Shown here: positions 1-5,597 of the stretch, in pieces
Position numbering within the stretch: position 1 is the first letter of the stretch
Layout of the letters: every line of letters starts with the position of its first letter
Assembly (NCBI GenBank): GCA_002298665.1
Contig: DBKW01000052.1
Coordinates: 9,279 to 14,875 of the forward strand
Direction: 5' to 3'
Length of the DNA: 5,597 bases
Source of the DNA: Verrucomicrobia bacterium UBA740
Lineage (GTDB): Bacteria; Verrucomicrobiota; Kiritimatiellia; RFP12; UBA1067
Notes under the pieces: generated by a model
Told to the model about the DNA's origin: nothing
The model's database searches: none
What the model saw: the letters and a program-made list of their open reading frames with translations, nothing else
Position numbers and translations under genes: made by a program

Positions 1-381
1 GCGCTGACCTGGCGGAGCCTGCGCTTCGAGACGGAACGCCTGGCGCTCGCCGACTACCAGGGCACGAGCGTGGTGAACTACGTGGACGCCGACGTCGCCT
101 GGACGCGCATCCACGAATTCAAGCACTACCATCCGGAAGACCGCACCGCCCTCGCCGCGCCCGCCACGGTCATTTCCAAGGAATTCCCGGCCGACTGGCA
201 GCTGGGCGCCGAACCGTACTACCCGGTGGATACGCCCGAGACGCGGGCGAAACTGGCGCAGTACCGGGAAGAGGCGGCGAAATACCCGAACCTCGTCATC
301 GGCGGACGCCTCGGGGCGTTCAAGTACTATGACATGGACAAGGCCGTCGCGGCGGCGTTCGCGGCGGTCGGGGAGGAGTAA
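1..381 (+). CDS. glf: UDP-galactopyranose mutase, C-terminal 126 residues (5' partial)
   Basis: Flavoenzyme that interconverts UDP-galactopyranose and UDP-galactofuranose in the cytoplasm, supplying galactofuranose for surface glycans. The gene enters from the left edge: the frame is open from base 1 and reads ALTWRSLRFETERL before a GTG at 70, so that GTG is an internal valine and not a start. Visible family signatures are YQGTSVVNY (about 55-81), TRIHEFKH (103-126), EPYYPVD (211-231; a tyrosine of this motif contacts substrate in characterised mutases) and GGRLG followed by YYDMD (301-315 and just after), the flavin-side motif near the C-terminus. The gene ends normally at TAA 379-381, so only the N-terminal FAD-binding part is missing, outside the window. 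Three bases separate it from rfbB, whose ribosome binding site lies inside its last codons, which suggests co-transcription. The identification rests on the whole pattern of motifs and is firm. Confidence 0.93.
   Translation, partial: ALTWRSLRFETERLALADYQGTSVVNYVDADVAWTRIHEFKHYHPEDRTALAAPATVISKEFPADWQLGAEPYYPVDTPETRAKLAQYREEAAKYPNLVIGGRLGAFKYYDMDKAVAAAFAAVGEE
371..378 (+). promoter_or_regulatory. Ribosome binding site of rfbB
   Basis: A strong purine-rich Shine-Dalgarno sequence (GGGAGGAG) lies in the last codons of glf, with six bases between it and the ATG at 385. It fixes the rfbB start and makes a separate promoter in this junction unlikely. Confidence 0.75.
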
Positions 382-384
382 AGC

Positions 385-1467
385 ATGAAGAAACGCTGCA
401 TCGTGACGGGCGGGGCGGGTTTCATCGGTTCCGCCCTCGTGCGCCAGCTTCTGAACGAGACGGACGCGACCGTGCTGGTCGTGGACAAGCTGACCTACGC
501 GGGCGTGCCCGAATCCCTGAAGGAAGTCGGGCTTGTGCCCGAGACGCTCGCCTCGACGAATCCGCGCCTCGCCTTCCTCAAGGCCGATATTTGCGACGCC
601 GAAGCGATGGACCAGGCGTTCGCGGCCTTCCGGCCGGATACAATCTTCCATCTCGCGGCGGAATCCCACGTGGACCGCTCCATCGACGGTCCGGGCGAAT
701 TCATCCGCACCAACATCACGGGCACGACCACCCTTCTGCAGGCGGCGCTCTCCTACTGGCGGACTTTGGACGAGGAAGCCCGGCGCGCGTTCCGCTTTCA
801 GCACATTTCGACGGACGAAGTCTACGGCACCCTGGGCGCGACGGGTTATTTCACCGAAAAGACGCCCTACTCGCCCCACTCGCCCTATTCGGCGTCCAAG
901 GCGGCGAGCGACCATCTCGTGCGGGCGTGGCACGATACGTACGGACTGCCCACGCTCATCACGAACTGCTCGAACAACTACGGTCCGTACCACTTCCCGG
1001 AGAAGCTGATACCGCTCGTCATATTGAACGCGCTCGACGGCAAGCCGCTGCCGGTCTACGGCAAGGGGGCGAATGTCAGGGATTGGCTCTACGTCGAGGA
1101 CCATGCCCGCGCGCTCATCCTGGTGAACGAGAAAGGCGTGCCGGGCGAGACGTACAACGTAGGGGGGCACAATGAGCGCACGAACCTGGAAGTCGTCCAG
1201 ACGGTGTGCAAGGTGCTGGACGAACTGCGTCCCCGCCCGGAAGGTCCGTATGCGGATCTGATCACGCACGTGGCCGACCGTCCCGGGCACGATCTGCGCT
1301 ACGCGATCGACCCGACGAAACTCATGACCCAACTCGGCTGGAAGCCGCGGGAGAACTTCGAGACGGGCATCCGCCGCACAGTCGCCTGGTATCTCGGCAA
1401 CGACTGGTGGTGGCGGCCCATCCGCGCGAACCGCTACGCCGGGCAACGCCTGGGGAAAGGGAAATAG
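385..1467 (+). CDS. rfbB: dTDP-glucose 4,6-dehydratase
   Basis: Extended short-chain dehydrogenase that converts dTDP-glucose to dTDP-4-dehydro-6-deoxy-glucose with bound NAD, the second step of dTDP-L-rhamnose synthesis in the cytoplasm. At 360 residues it is the usual length. The NAD-binding glycine motif GGAGFIG is at residues 9-15, and the cofactor-ribose stretch VDKLTYAG at 33-40. The catalytic STDEVYG is at 142-148 (Thr143, Asp144, Glu145, the trio that separates dTDP-glucose dehydratases from plain epimerases). YSASK is at 168-172, with Tyr168 and Lys172 as the SDR pair. NCSNNYGPYHFPEKLIP (194-210) and the RDWLYVEDH motif (232-240) are also family-typical. Small differences from the usual pattern are YAGVPESL where YAGNLESL is common, and a few extra residues around 48-58. 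The ATG is supported by the ribosome binding site just upstream. The stop is two bases before rfbA. Also known as rmlB. Confidence 0.97.
   Translation: MKKRCIVTGGAGFIGSALVRQLLNETDATVLVVDKLTYAGVPESLKEVGLVPETLASTNPRLAFLKADICDAEAMDQAFAAFRPDTIFHLAAESHVDRSIDGPGEFIRTNITGTTTLLQAALSYWRTLDEEARRAFRFQHISTDEVYGTLGATGYFTEKTPYSPHSPYSASKAASDHLVRAWHDTYGLPTLITNCSNNYGPYHFPEKLIPLVILNALDGKPLPVYGKGANVRDWLYVEDHARALILVNEKGVPGETYNVGGHNERTNLEVVQTVCKVLDELRPRPEGPYADLITHVADRPGHDLRYAIDPTKLMTQLGWKPRENFETGIRRTVAWYLGNDWWWRPIRANRYAGQRLGKGK
1456..1461 (+). promoter_or_regulatory. Probable ribosome binding site of rfbA
   Basis: AAAGGG within a purine run (1452-1464) in the last codons of rfbB, eight bases before the ATG at 1470. 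It is weaker than the sites of rfbB and rfbC, but together with the conserved N-terminus of the product it supports that start. Confidence 0.5.
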
Positions 1468-1469
1468 CC

Positions 1470-2351
1470 ATGCGCAAAGGCATCATTCTCGCCGGCGGCG
1501 CCGGCACGCGCCTGCATCCGCTCACGCGCGTCGTTTCCAAGCAGCTGCTGCCGGTCTACGACAAGCCGATGATATTCTATCCGCTTTCCACGCTCATGCT
1601 GGCGGGGATTCGCGAGGTTCTGATCATCTCCACGCCGGCGGATCTGCCGAACTTCAAGCGGCTTCTGGGCGACGGCTCGGCGCTCGGGATGCGCTTTTCG
1701 TACGCCGAACAGCCGGAACCCAACGGACTCGCCCAGGCGTTCGTCATCGGCAAGGACTTCATCGGCACGGACGACGTCTGCCTCGTTCTGGGCGACAACA
1801 TCTTCTACGGGGCGGATCTGCCGACGATGCTGCAGGAAGCCGCCCGATCCCAGAACCCGACCGTGTTCGGCTACCGGGTGCGCGATCCGGAACGCTACGG
1901 CGTCGTTTCGTTCGACGCGGCGGGACGCGCCGAGACGCTCGAGGAAAAGCCCAAGTGCCCCAAGTCCAACTTCGCCGTCGTCGGACTCTACTTCTATCCG
2001 AATTCCGTCGTGGACATCGCGACCAACCTGAAGCCGTCCGCCCGCGGCGAATACGAGATCACGGACGTCAACAAGACGTATCTCCTGCGCGGCGAATTGC
2101 AGGTCCGGACCATGGGGCGCGGCTACGCGTGGCTGGATACGGGCACCCACCAGTCGCTGGCGGACGCCACGAACTTCGTGCGCGTGCTCATCGAGCGGCA
2201 GGGCCTGCAGATCAGCTGCATCGAGGAAATCGCCTGGACCCAGGGGTGGATAACCTCCGACCAACTGGCTTCGCTCGCCGCGACGTACGGCAAGTCGTCC
2301 TACGGCGACTATCTGCGGCGGCTCATCTCGGGAGGCAACCCATGCAAGTAG
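1470..2351 (+). CDS. rfbA: Glucose-1-phosphate thymidylyltransferase
   Basis: Nucleotidyltransferase that joins dTTP and glucose-1-phosphate to give dTDP-glucose and pyrophosphate, the first committed and usually feedback-regulated step of dTDP-rhamnose synthesis. The 293 residues match the family length. The nucleotide-binding signature GGAGTRLHPLT is at residues 9-19, and SKQLLPVYDKPM at 23-34 carries the catalytic-region lysine. QPEPNGLAQA is at 81-90. LGDN at 107-110 contains the metal-ligand Asp109. EEKP is at 158-161, GEYEITDVN at 193-201, and WLDTGTH at 221-227 has the second acidic ligand, Asp223. The start at 1470 puts MRKGIILAGG at the N-terminus, as in known RmlA proteins. The same frame is open upstream to 1206, but that part overlaps rfbB and lacks family similarity. 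The gene begins two bases after the rfbB stop and its last 10 bases overlap rfbC. Also known as rmlA. Confidence 0.97.
   Translation: MRKGIILAGGAGTRLHPLTRVVSKQLLPVYDKPMIFYPLSTLMLAGIREVLIISTPADLPNFKRLLGDGSALGMRFSYAEQPEPNGLAQAFVIGKDFIGTDDVCLVLGDNIFYGADLPTMLQEAARSQNPTVFGYRVRDPERYGVVSFDAAGRAETLEEKPKCPKSNFAVVGLYFYPNSVVDIATNLKPSARGEYEITDVNKTYLLRGELQVRTMGRGYAWLDTGTHQSLADATNFVRVLIERQGLQISCIEEIAWTQGWITSDQLASLAATYGKSSYGDYLRRLISGGNPCK
2331..2335 (+). promoter_or_regulatory. Ribosome binding site of rfbC, inside rfbA
   Basis: A clear GGAGG six bases before the ATG at 2342. It lies within the last codons of rfbA and decides the rfbC start; the same reading frame is open far upstream (to 1955) only by chance. 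Confidence 0.75.
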
Positions 2352-2896
2352 AAGACACCGCTCTGGCCGGCGTCAAGATCGTCCACCCCGACATCCACCG
2401 GGACGCGCGCGGCTATTTCGTCGAGACCTACAACCGCGCACGCTATTTCGCCGCGGGCATCACGGCGGACTTCGTGCAGGACAACGAGAGCCTGTCCGCC
2501 AAGGGGGTCGTCCGCGGCCTCCACTGGCAGGCGGGCGACAAGGCGCAGGCCAAGCTGGTGCGCGTGGTCCGGGGTGCCGTCTGGGATATCGCCGTCGACA
2601 TCCGCAAGGGCTCGCCCACCTACGGACGGCACGTCGCCACAACCCTCACGGCGGAAAACGGCCTGCAATTCTTCATTCCGCGCGGTTTCGCCCATGGATT
2701 CATCGTTTTGGAGGAGAACACGCTCTTCTCCTACAAGTGCGACAACTTCTACTGCAAAGAGTCGGAGCGCGGCGTGCGATTCGACGACCCGGCTCTGAAA
2801 ATCGTCTGGCCCACCCTCGACATCCCCGTGAAACTATCCGAAAAAGACCAGAAGCATCCGCTTTTTGGCGCAATCGAACCTTGGTCCGCCCTATGA
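2342..2896 (+). CDS. rfbC: dTDP-4-dehydrorhamnose 3,5-epimerase
   Basis: Cupin-fold epimerase that inverts C3 and C5 of dTDP-4-dehydro-6-deoxy-glucose to give dTDP-4-dehydro-L-rhamnose, the third step of the pathway; family members act as cytoplasmic dimers. The 184 residues are the normal size. Visible motifs are DARGYFVETYN (21-31), QDNESLSAKGVVRGLHWQ (46-63) with the catalytic base His61, and KLVRVVRGAVWDIAVDIR (71-88) with conserved Lys71. IPRGFAHGF is at 112-120 and DNFYCKESERGVRFDDP at 134-150. Tyr137 in that last stretch aligns with the active-site tyrosine and the Asp pair with the acidic partner of the histidine. The start overlaps rfbA by 10 bases, and the stop overlaps the next start as ATGA. 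This supports translational coupling along the operon. Also known as rmlC. Confidence 0.96.
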   Translation: MQVEDTALAGVKIVHPDIHRDARGYFVETYNRARYFAAGITADFVQDNESLSAKGVVRGLHWQAGDKAQAKLVRVVRGAVWDIAVDIRKGSPTYGRHVATTLTAENGLQFFIPRGFAHGFIVLEENTLFSYKCDNFYCKESERGVRFDDPALKIVWPTLDIPVKLSEKDQKHPLFGAIEPWSAL

Positions 2897-2952
2897 GGTC
2901 CATTCTTTTCCTGTTCGCGCCCCTCCTGTGCGCGTTTCCCGTCCTTTCCGCC
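2893..2952 (+). other. Signal peptide of the transglutaminase-like protein
   Basis: Residues 1-20 have one early arginine, a hydrophobic core (ILFLFAPLLCAFPVL) and a small-residue exit (V-L-S-A before P-W-E). Cleavage by signal peptidase I is plausible after Ser19 (Val17 at -3) or Ala20. Cys13 is not a convincing lipoprotein site because Leu-Leu precedes it. The fact that a signal peptide starts exactly at this ATG supports the start chosen. Confidence 0.75.
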
Positions 2953-5597
2953 CCCTGGGAGGAGGTCACGGCGGCACGCTATCCGGATGCGGACGCCGTC
3001 CTGGTCGAAGCCGCGGAAGACTACGCCTACCAGCCCGACGGCACGTATGTCGCGACGGAAAAAGCCGCGCTCAAGATTCTGACCGAGAAAGGCCGCCGCG
3101 AAGAGCGCGTGCAGCGCTTCGCCTACTCCAAACGCTATTCCGCGCTTGGCGGCCCCTACATCAGCATCATCGGCACGAACGGCGTGCGGCGCACGGTGGA
3201 TATTTCGGCGACGATGCGCGAGGCGACGGACAACTCGTCCACCTCCGCCAACATCTACGATCCGCTCGACCGCGTCGTTACCTGCACCATCCCCGGCTTG
3301 CAGGTCGGCGAGACGCTTTGCTACACGCTCGTGCGCACCAATTTCGCCGCGCGCGTGCAGAACCAGTTCGCCCTTTTCACCGAGATGGCCTGGACGCTGC
3401 CGATCCTGAAAAAGACGGTCCGCGTGACCGCCCCGGCGTCCCTGCCGCTCAAAAAGGAGGCGGTGCGCCATCCGCTGGGCAATGTGGCCGCCACCAAGGA
3501 ATCCCGGCCGGACGGGTCGGTCGTGCATACGTGGGTCGCCACGAATTCGCCCCAGGTCTTCCCCGAACCCGACATGCCCCCGCTCTATACGCAGGTCCAA
3601 AGCGTCCGCGCTTCCACACTCGCCTCTTGGCGGGAACTTTCCGCGTGGTATTGGGGGCTGTGCGCGCCGCATCTGGCGAAAACGACGCCGGCCATGACGA
3701 ACAAAGTCGCGGAACTGGGACGCGACATGCGCAAGATCTACGACTTTGTCGCGCAGGAAGTGCGCTACATGGGGCTCACGATGGAAGACAAGTCCCCCGG
3801 CTATGCGCCGCATGACGTGGACATCACCTTCGACAACCGCTACGGCGTCTGCCGCGACAAGGCCGGCCTGCTCGTCGCCCTCCTCCGCATCGCCGGCTAT
3901 GAGGCCTACCCGGTGCTTATCCAGGTCGGGGAGAAGATGGACCCCGAAGTCCCGACCCCCTACTTCAACCATGCAATCGTCGCCGTCCAAAACCCGGACG
4001 GGAAAGACGGCTACATCCTCATGGACCCGACGGACGAGTCCAGCAAGGATCTGCTGCCCGCCTATCTCAACGGGCGGTCCTATCTCGTGGCGCGTCCGGA
4101 CGGCGAAGACCTGCGGACCTCCGGCATCGTGCCGGCCGAGGCGAACGCGGTCGTAGCCGAAACGACGGGGCGGATAGCCCGCGGCGGAATCGCCGTCCTG
4201 ACTTCCGACCTGCGCTTCCGCGGCATTCACGACAATGCCTGGCGCGGCGCCCTCTTGCGCAGGCAGGCCTCCGAACGGCGTCGGTTCCTGGAGCAGACGC
4301 TTTCCGCGGCGTTTCCCGGCGCAGAACTCCTCTCCTTCGAGATCAAGCCTGAACGTCTCGCGGATACCACGCGGGAACTCCAAATCCATCTCGTGGCGCG
4401 CATTCCCGAAGTCGAGGTGGACGGCAAAACCTGCGAACTGCTGTCCCCGCCCCTCGTCAGCGGCGTATTCGGCCTCCCCATGCGCCTCCTGGAAGGACGG
4501 ACCGCCCTCGCCAAGCGTGTCTTCCCGCTGAAAATCCTATCCACCGCGAAAGTATCCGAAACGCTGAAGCTGGACCTGTGGCAGATGCCTACGCCCCCCG
4601 TTTCCCCGGAAGAAACCGCAATTGACGGCAAATTCACATTCAAACGGACCTACACCTACACCAACAACACGCTCACCGTTCGCCGCGATTTGGCGCTGAA
4701 TGCCCTCGAGTTCACGCCGGGGGAATATGCCGGGCTGCGGGACGACCTGGCCGCTTTGGAAGCGGCCCTGCGCAAGCCCGTCATCCTGCCGCGCGACCCC
4801 TTGCAAGGTGCCTCCGTGCACTATTTGGACGAAAAATACGATATTTCCCTGTTTTCGCCCACGTCCTGGGTCATGACAAACACGGTCGTGAAGGAGATTC
4901 TCTCCTATAAAGGAAAGAAATCGTCCGCCGAAATCGTGCTGCCCTACCACCCGTCCGTCGCCCAGATCGACATCGTCCAGGCGACCGTCTCCAACAAAAA
5001 CGGACGCGTCTCCGTAGCCGGTCCACGCGAAATGAACGTCCTGGACTGCGAATGGGCGTCCGCCGCGCCGCGTTACGCCCCCGGCAAAAAGCTGATCCTC
5101 AACCTGCCGGCCGTCGAAATCGGGAGCGTCCTCTATCTCACGACCGCCACGACCGTAACGAATTCGCCCCTGCCCTTCCGCGGCAATTGGTATTTCGACA
5201 CGATTGGCCAGCCCTCGGACGCGCTTTCCGTCACCCTGGACGGGAAAGTCCTGCGCCAGGCGCGCGACCTGAAACTGCACGCGCCCGAACCGAATCTGCC
5301 GGCCGGCCCCCTTTGGCGCGACACGCTGACCGTTTCCAAGGGCGATTTCGCCGCGTTCGCCGCGGCAATCCGTCCCTATCTGGAGGTAGCCCCGATAGAC
5401 CCGCTCCCGCTTGTCGGGACGAACGACGTGCGGGCGATCCGCGACTGGATGGCGCGCAACATCCGCATCGCCGGCCCGGGACTCTACGAAATGCCGCTCG
5501 CGGAACAGGCGACCGCCCCCGCCCGCGTCCTCACGGAACGCTATGCAAGCCGCTTCGACTACGTCCGCACCCTCTGCGCGCTCCTGCGCGGCGCCGG
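2893..5597 (+). CDS. Exported tandem DUF3857/transglutaminase-like protein (3' partial, at least 901 residues)
   Basis: The frame is open without a stop from ATG 2893 to the right edge; I translated it through. Residues 1-20 look like a signal peptide. Residues about 37-230 resemble the beta-rich DUF3857 region (for example IPGLQVGETLCYTLV-like at 133-147). A transglutaminase-like core follows at about 270-385: RYGVCRDKAGLL with nucleophile Cys320, FNHA with His360, and MDPTD with Asp378, the full Cys-His-Asp triad. Residues about 417-635 are beta-rich and end in a segment (NTLTVRRDLALN then EYAGLRDDLAAL, 592-622) typical of the C-terminal end of this family. A second DUF3857-like and transglutaminase-like unit then begins, in which Arg887 replaces the cysteine. 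The family is known from secreted or periplasmic proteins of mostly unknown substrate; protease, amidase or crosslinking activity cannot be told apart here. The start overlaps the rfbC stop as ATGA and no good Shine-Dalgarno is seen, so translation probably depends on rfbC. A role in the envelope or its polysaccharide is inference. Confidence 0.85.
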   Translation, partial: MRSILFLFAPLLCAFPVLSAPWEEVTAARYPDADAVLVEAAEDYAYQPDGTYVATEKAALKILTEKGRREERVQRFAYSKRYSALGGPYISIIGTNGVRRTVDISATMREATDNSSTSANIYDPLDRVVTCTIPGLQVGETLCYTLVRTNFAARVQNQFALFTEMAWTLPILKKTVRVTAPASLPLKKEAVRHPLGNVAATKESRPDGSVVHTWVATNSPQVFPEPDMPPLYTQVQSVRASTLASWRELSAWYWGLCAPHLAKTTPAMTNKVAELGRDMRKIYDFVAQEVRYMGLTMEDKSPGYAPHDVDITFDNRYGVCRDKAGLLVALLRIAGYEAYPVLIQVGEKMDPEVPTPYFNHAIVAVQNPDGKDGYILMDPTDESSKDLLPAYLNGRSYLVARPDGEDLRTSGIVPAEANAVVAETTGRIARGGIAVLTSDLRFRGIHDNAWRGALLRRQASERRRFLEQTLSAAFPGAELLSFEIKPERLADTTRELQIHLVARIPEVEVDGKTCELLSPPLVSGVFGLPMRLLEGRTALAKRVFPLKILSTAKVSETLKLDLWQMPTPPVSPEETAIDGKFTFKRTYTYTNNTLTVRRDLALNALEFTPGEYAGLRDDLAALEAALRKPVILPRDPLQGASVHYLDEKYDISLFSPTSWVMTNTVVKEILSYKGKKSSAEIVLPYHPSVAQIDIVQATVSNKNGRVSVAGPREMNVLDCEWASAAPRYAPGKKLILNLPAVEIGSVLYLTTATTVTNSPLPFRGNWYFDTIGQPSDALSVTLDGKVLRQARDLKLHAPEPNLPAGPLWRDTLTVSKGDFAAFAAAIRPYLEVAPIDPLPLVGTNDVRAIRDWMARNIRIAGPGLYEMPLAEQATAPARVLTERYASRFDYVRTLCALLRGA
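3703..4047 (+). other. First transglutaminase-like core, catalytic triad intact
   Basis: Residues about 271-385. A helix (VAELGRDMRKIYDFVAQEVRY) leads into GYAPHDVDITFDNRYGVCRDKAG, the standard layout before the nucleophile. Cys320 is encoded at 3850-3852, His360 at 3970-3972 and Asp378 at 4024-4026. Order and spacing fit transglutaminase-core (papain-like) proteins of the bacterial DUF3857 type. Confidence 0.8.
4819..5595 (+). repeat. Second, diverged DUF3857/transglutaminase-like unit within the same protein
   Basis: A protein-level repeat, too diverged to see as a DNA repeat. Residues 643-901 retrace the layout of residues about 37-333. WVMTNTVVKEIL (659-670) matches YVATEKAALKIL (52-63), and LPAVEIGSVLY (738-748) matches IPGLQVGETLC (133-143). 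VRAIRDWMARNIR (847-859) matches the pre-core helix ending in IYDFVAQEVR. RYASRFDYVRTLCALLRGAG (883 to the edge) matches RYGVCRDKAGLLVALLRIAG (316-335) without gaps. In that last pair the nucleophile Cys320 corresponds to Arg887 (5551-5553). The second unit is about 40 residues shorter between its first strand and the core. Its His and Asp positions lie beyond the window. Confidence 0.7.

Noticed and set aside
70..381. A separate small gene starting at GTG 70
   Set aside because: The frame is open to base 1 and the upstream residues continue the UDP-galactopyranose mutase pattern, so this is the tail of a larger gene.
1206..1469. An upstream in-frame extension of rfbA that would give a 381-residue protein
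   Set aside because: The extra residues overlap rfbB, are Arg/Pro/Ser-rich and show no family similarity; the conserved RmlA N-terminus begins at 1470.
1434..2264. A 276-codon minus-strand open frame opposite rfbA
   Set aside because: rfbA on the plus strand has every family motif; the antisense product is low-complexity in character and has no recognisable motif.
1955..2341. An upstream in-frame extension of rfbC
   Set aside because: It lies inside rfbA, the conserved protein begins at the ATG at 2342, and a good GGAGG precedes that ATG.
2929..2931. Cys13 of the exported protein as a lipoprotein attachment cysteine
   Set aside because: The residues before it (Pro-Leu-Leu) do not fit a lipobox, which needs a small residue at -1, and a signal peptidase I site follows.
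2749..4389. A 546-codon open frame on the minus strand, opposite the end of rfbC and the first half of the transglutaminase-like gene
   Set aside because: It is antisense to a gene with recognisable domains and catalytic residues. Its product is rich in Arg, Gly, Asp, His and Val with no family motif I recognise, as expected for a shadow frame in GC-rich coding DNA.
4537..5280. A 247-codon minus-strand open frame within the second repeat unit
   Set aside because: The plus-strand frame is continuous with the signal-peptide protein and matches its own first half; the antisense frame shows only compositional bias.

Overview
The window is a compact, one-directional stretch of envelope-sugar genes on the + strand, with five genes in it. 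It is GC-rich by eye, codon third positions are mostly G or C, and gaps between genes are 0-3 bases or small overlaps. In order: the 3' end of a UDP-galactopyranose mutase gene (glf, 1-381), dTDP-glucose 4,6-dehydratase (rfbB/rmlB, 385-1467), glucose-1-phosphate thymidylyltransferase (rfbA/rmlA, 1470-2351), dTDP-4-dehydrorhamnose 3,5-epimerase (rfbC/rmlC, 2342-2896), and a long exported DUF3857/transglutaminase-like protein (2893 to beyond the right edge). There is no room for an internal promoter or terminator, so the layout looks like one transcription unit whose ends are both outside the window.

The first four genes make nucleotide-sugar precursors in the cytoplasm. Glf makes UDP-galactofuranose. 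RfbA, RfbB and RfbC turn glucose-1-phosphate into dTDP-4-dehydro-L-rhamnose. The last step, the RfbD (RmlD) reductase, is not encoded here: the position after rfbC is taken by the exported protein, joined by an ATGA overlap. The precursors would suit a cell-surface polysaccharide containing galactofuranose and a rhamnose-type sugar, such as O-antigen, capsule or exopolysaccharide. That end use is inference.

The fifth gene is the most interesting. Its first part is a signal peptide, a DUF3857-type region, a transglutaminase-like core with an intact Cys320/His360/Asp378 triad, and a beta-rich C-terminal region. After the point where I would expect such a protein to end (about residue 635), a second DUF3857-like region starts, followed by a second transglutaminase-like core. 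The position matching the nucleophile cysteine in this second core is arginine (Arg887). The protein therefore appears to be a tandem fusion of an active unit and a cysteine-less unit.

The organism cannot be named from this window. The exported-protein family is, from memory, frequent in Bacteroidota, Acidobacteriota and PVC-group bacteria. With the high GC content, a Gram-negative of the PVC type (for example Kiritimatiellota/Verrucomicrobiota) is a low-confidence guess. No tRNA, rRNA, mobile element, CRISPR array or long DNA repeat was seen, and no gap between genes exceeds a few bases.
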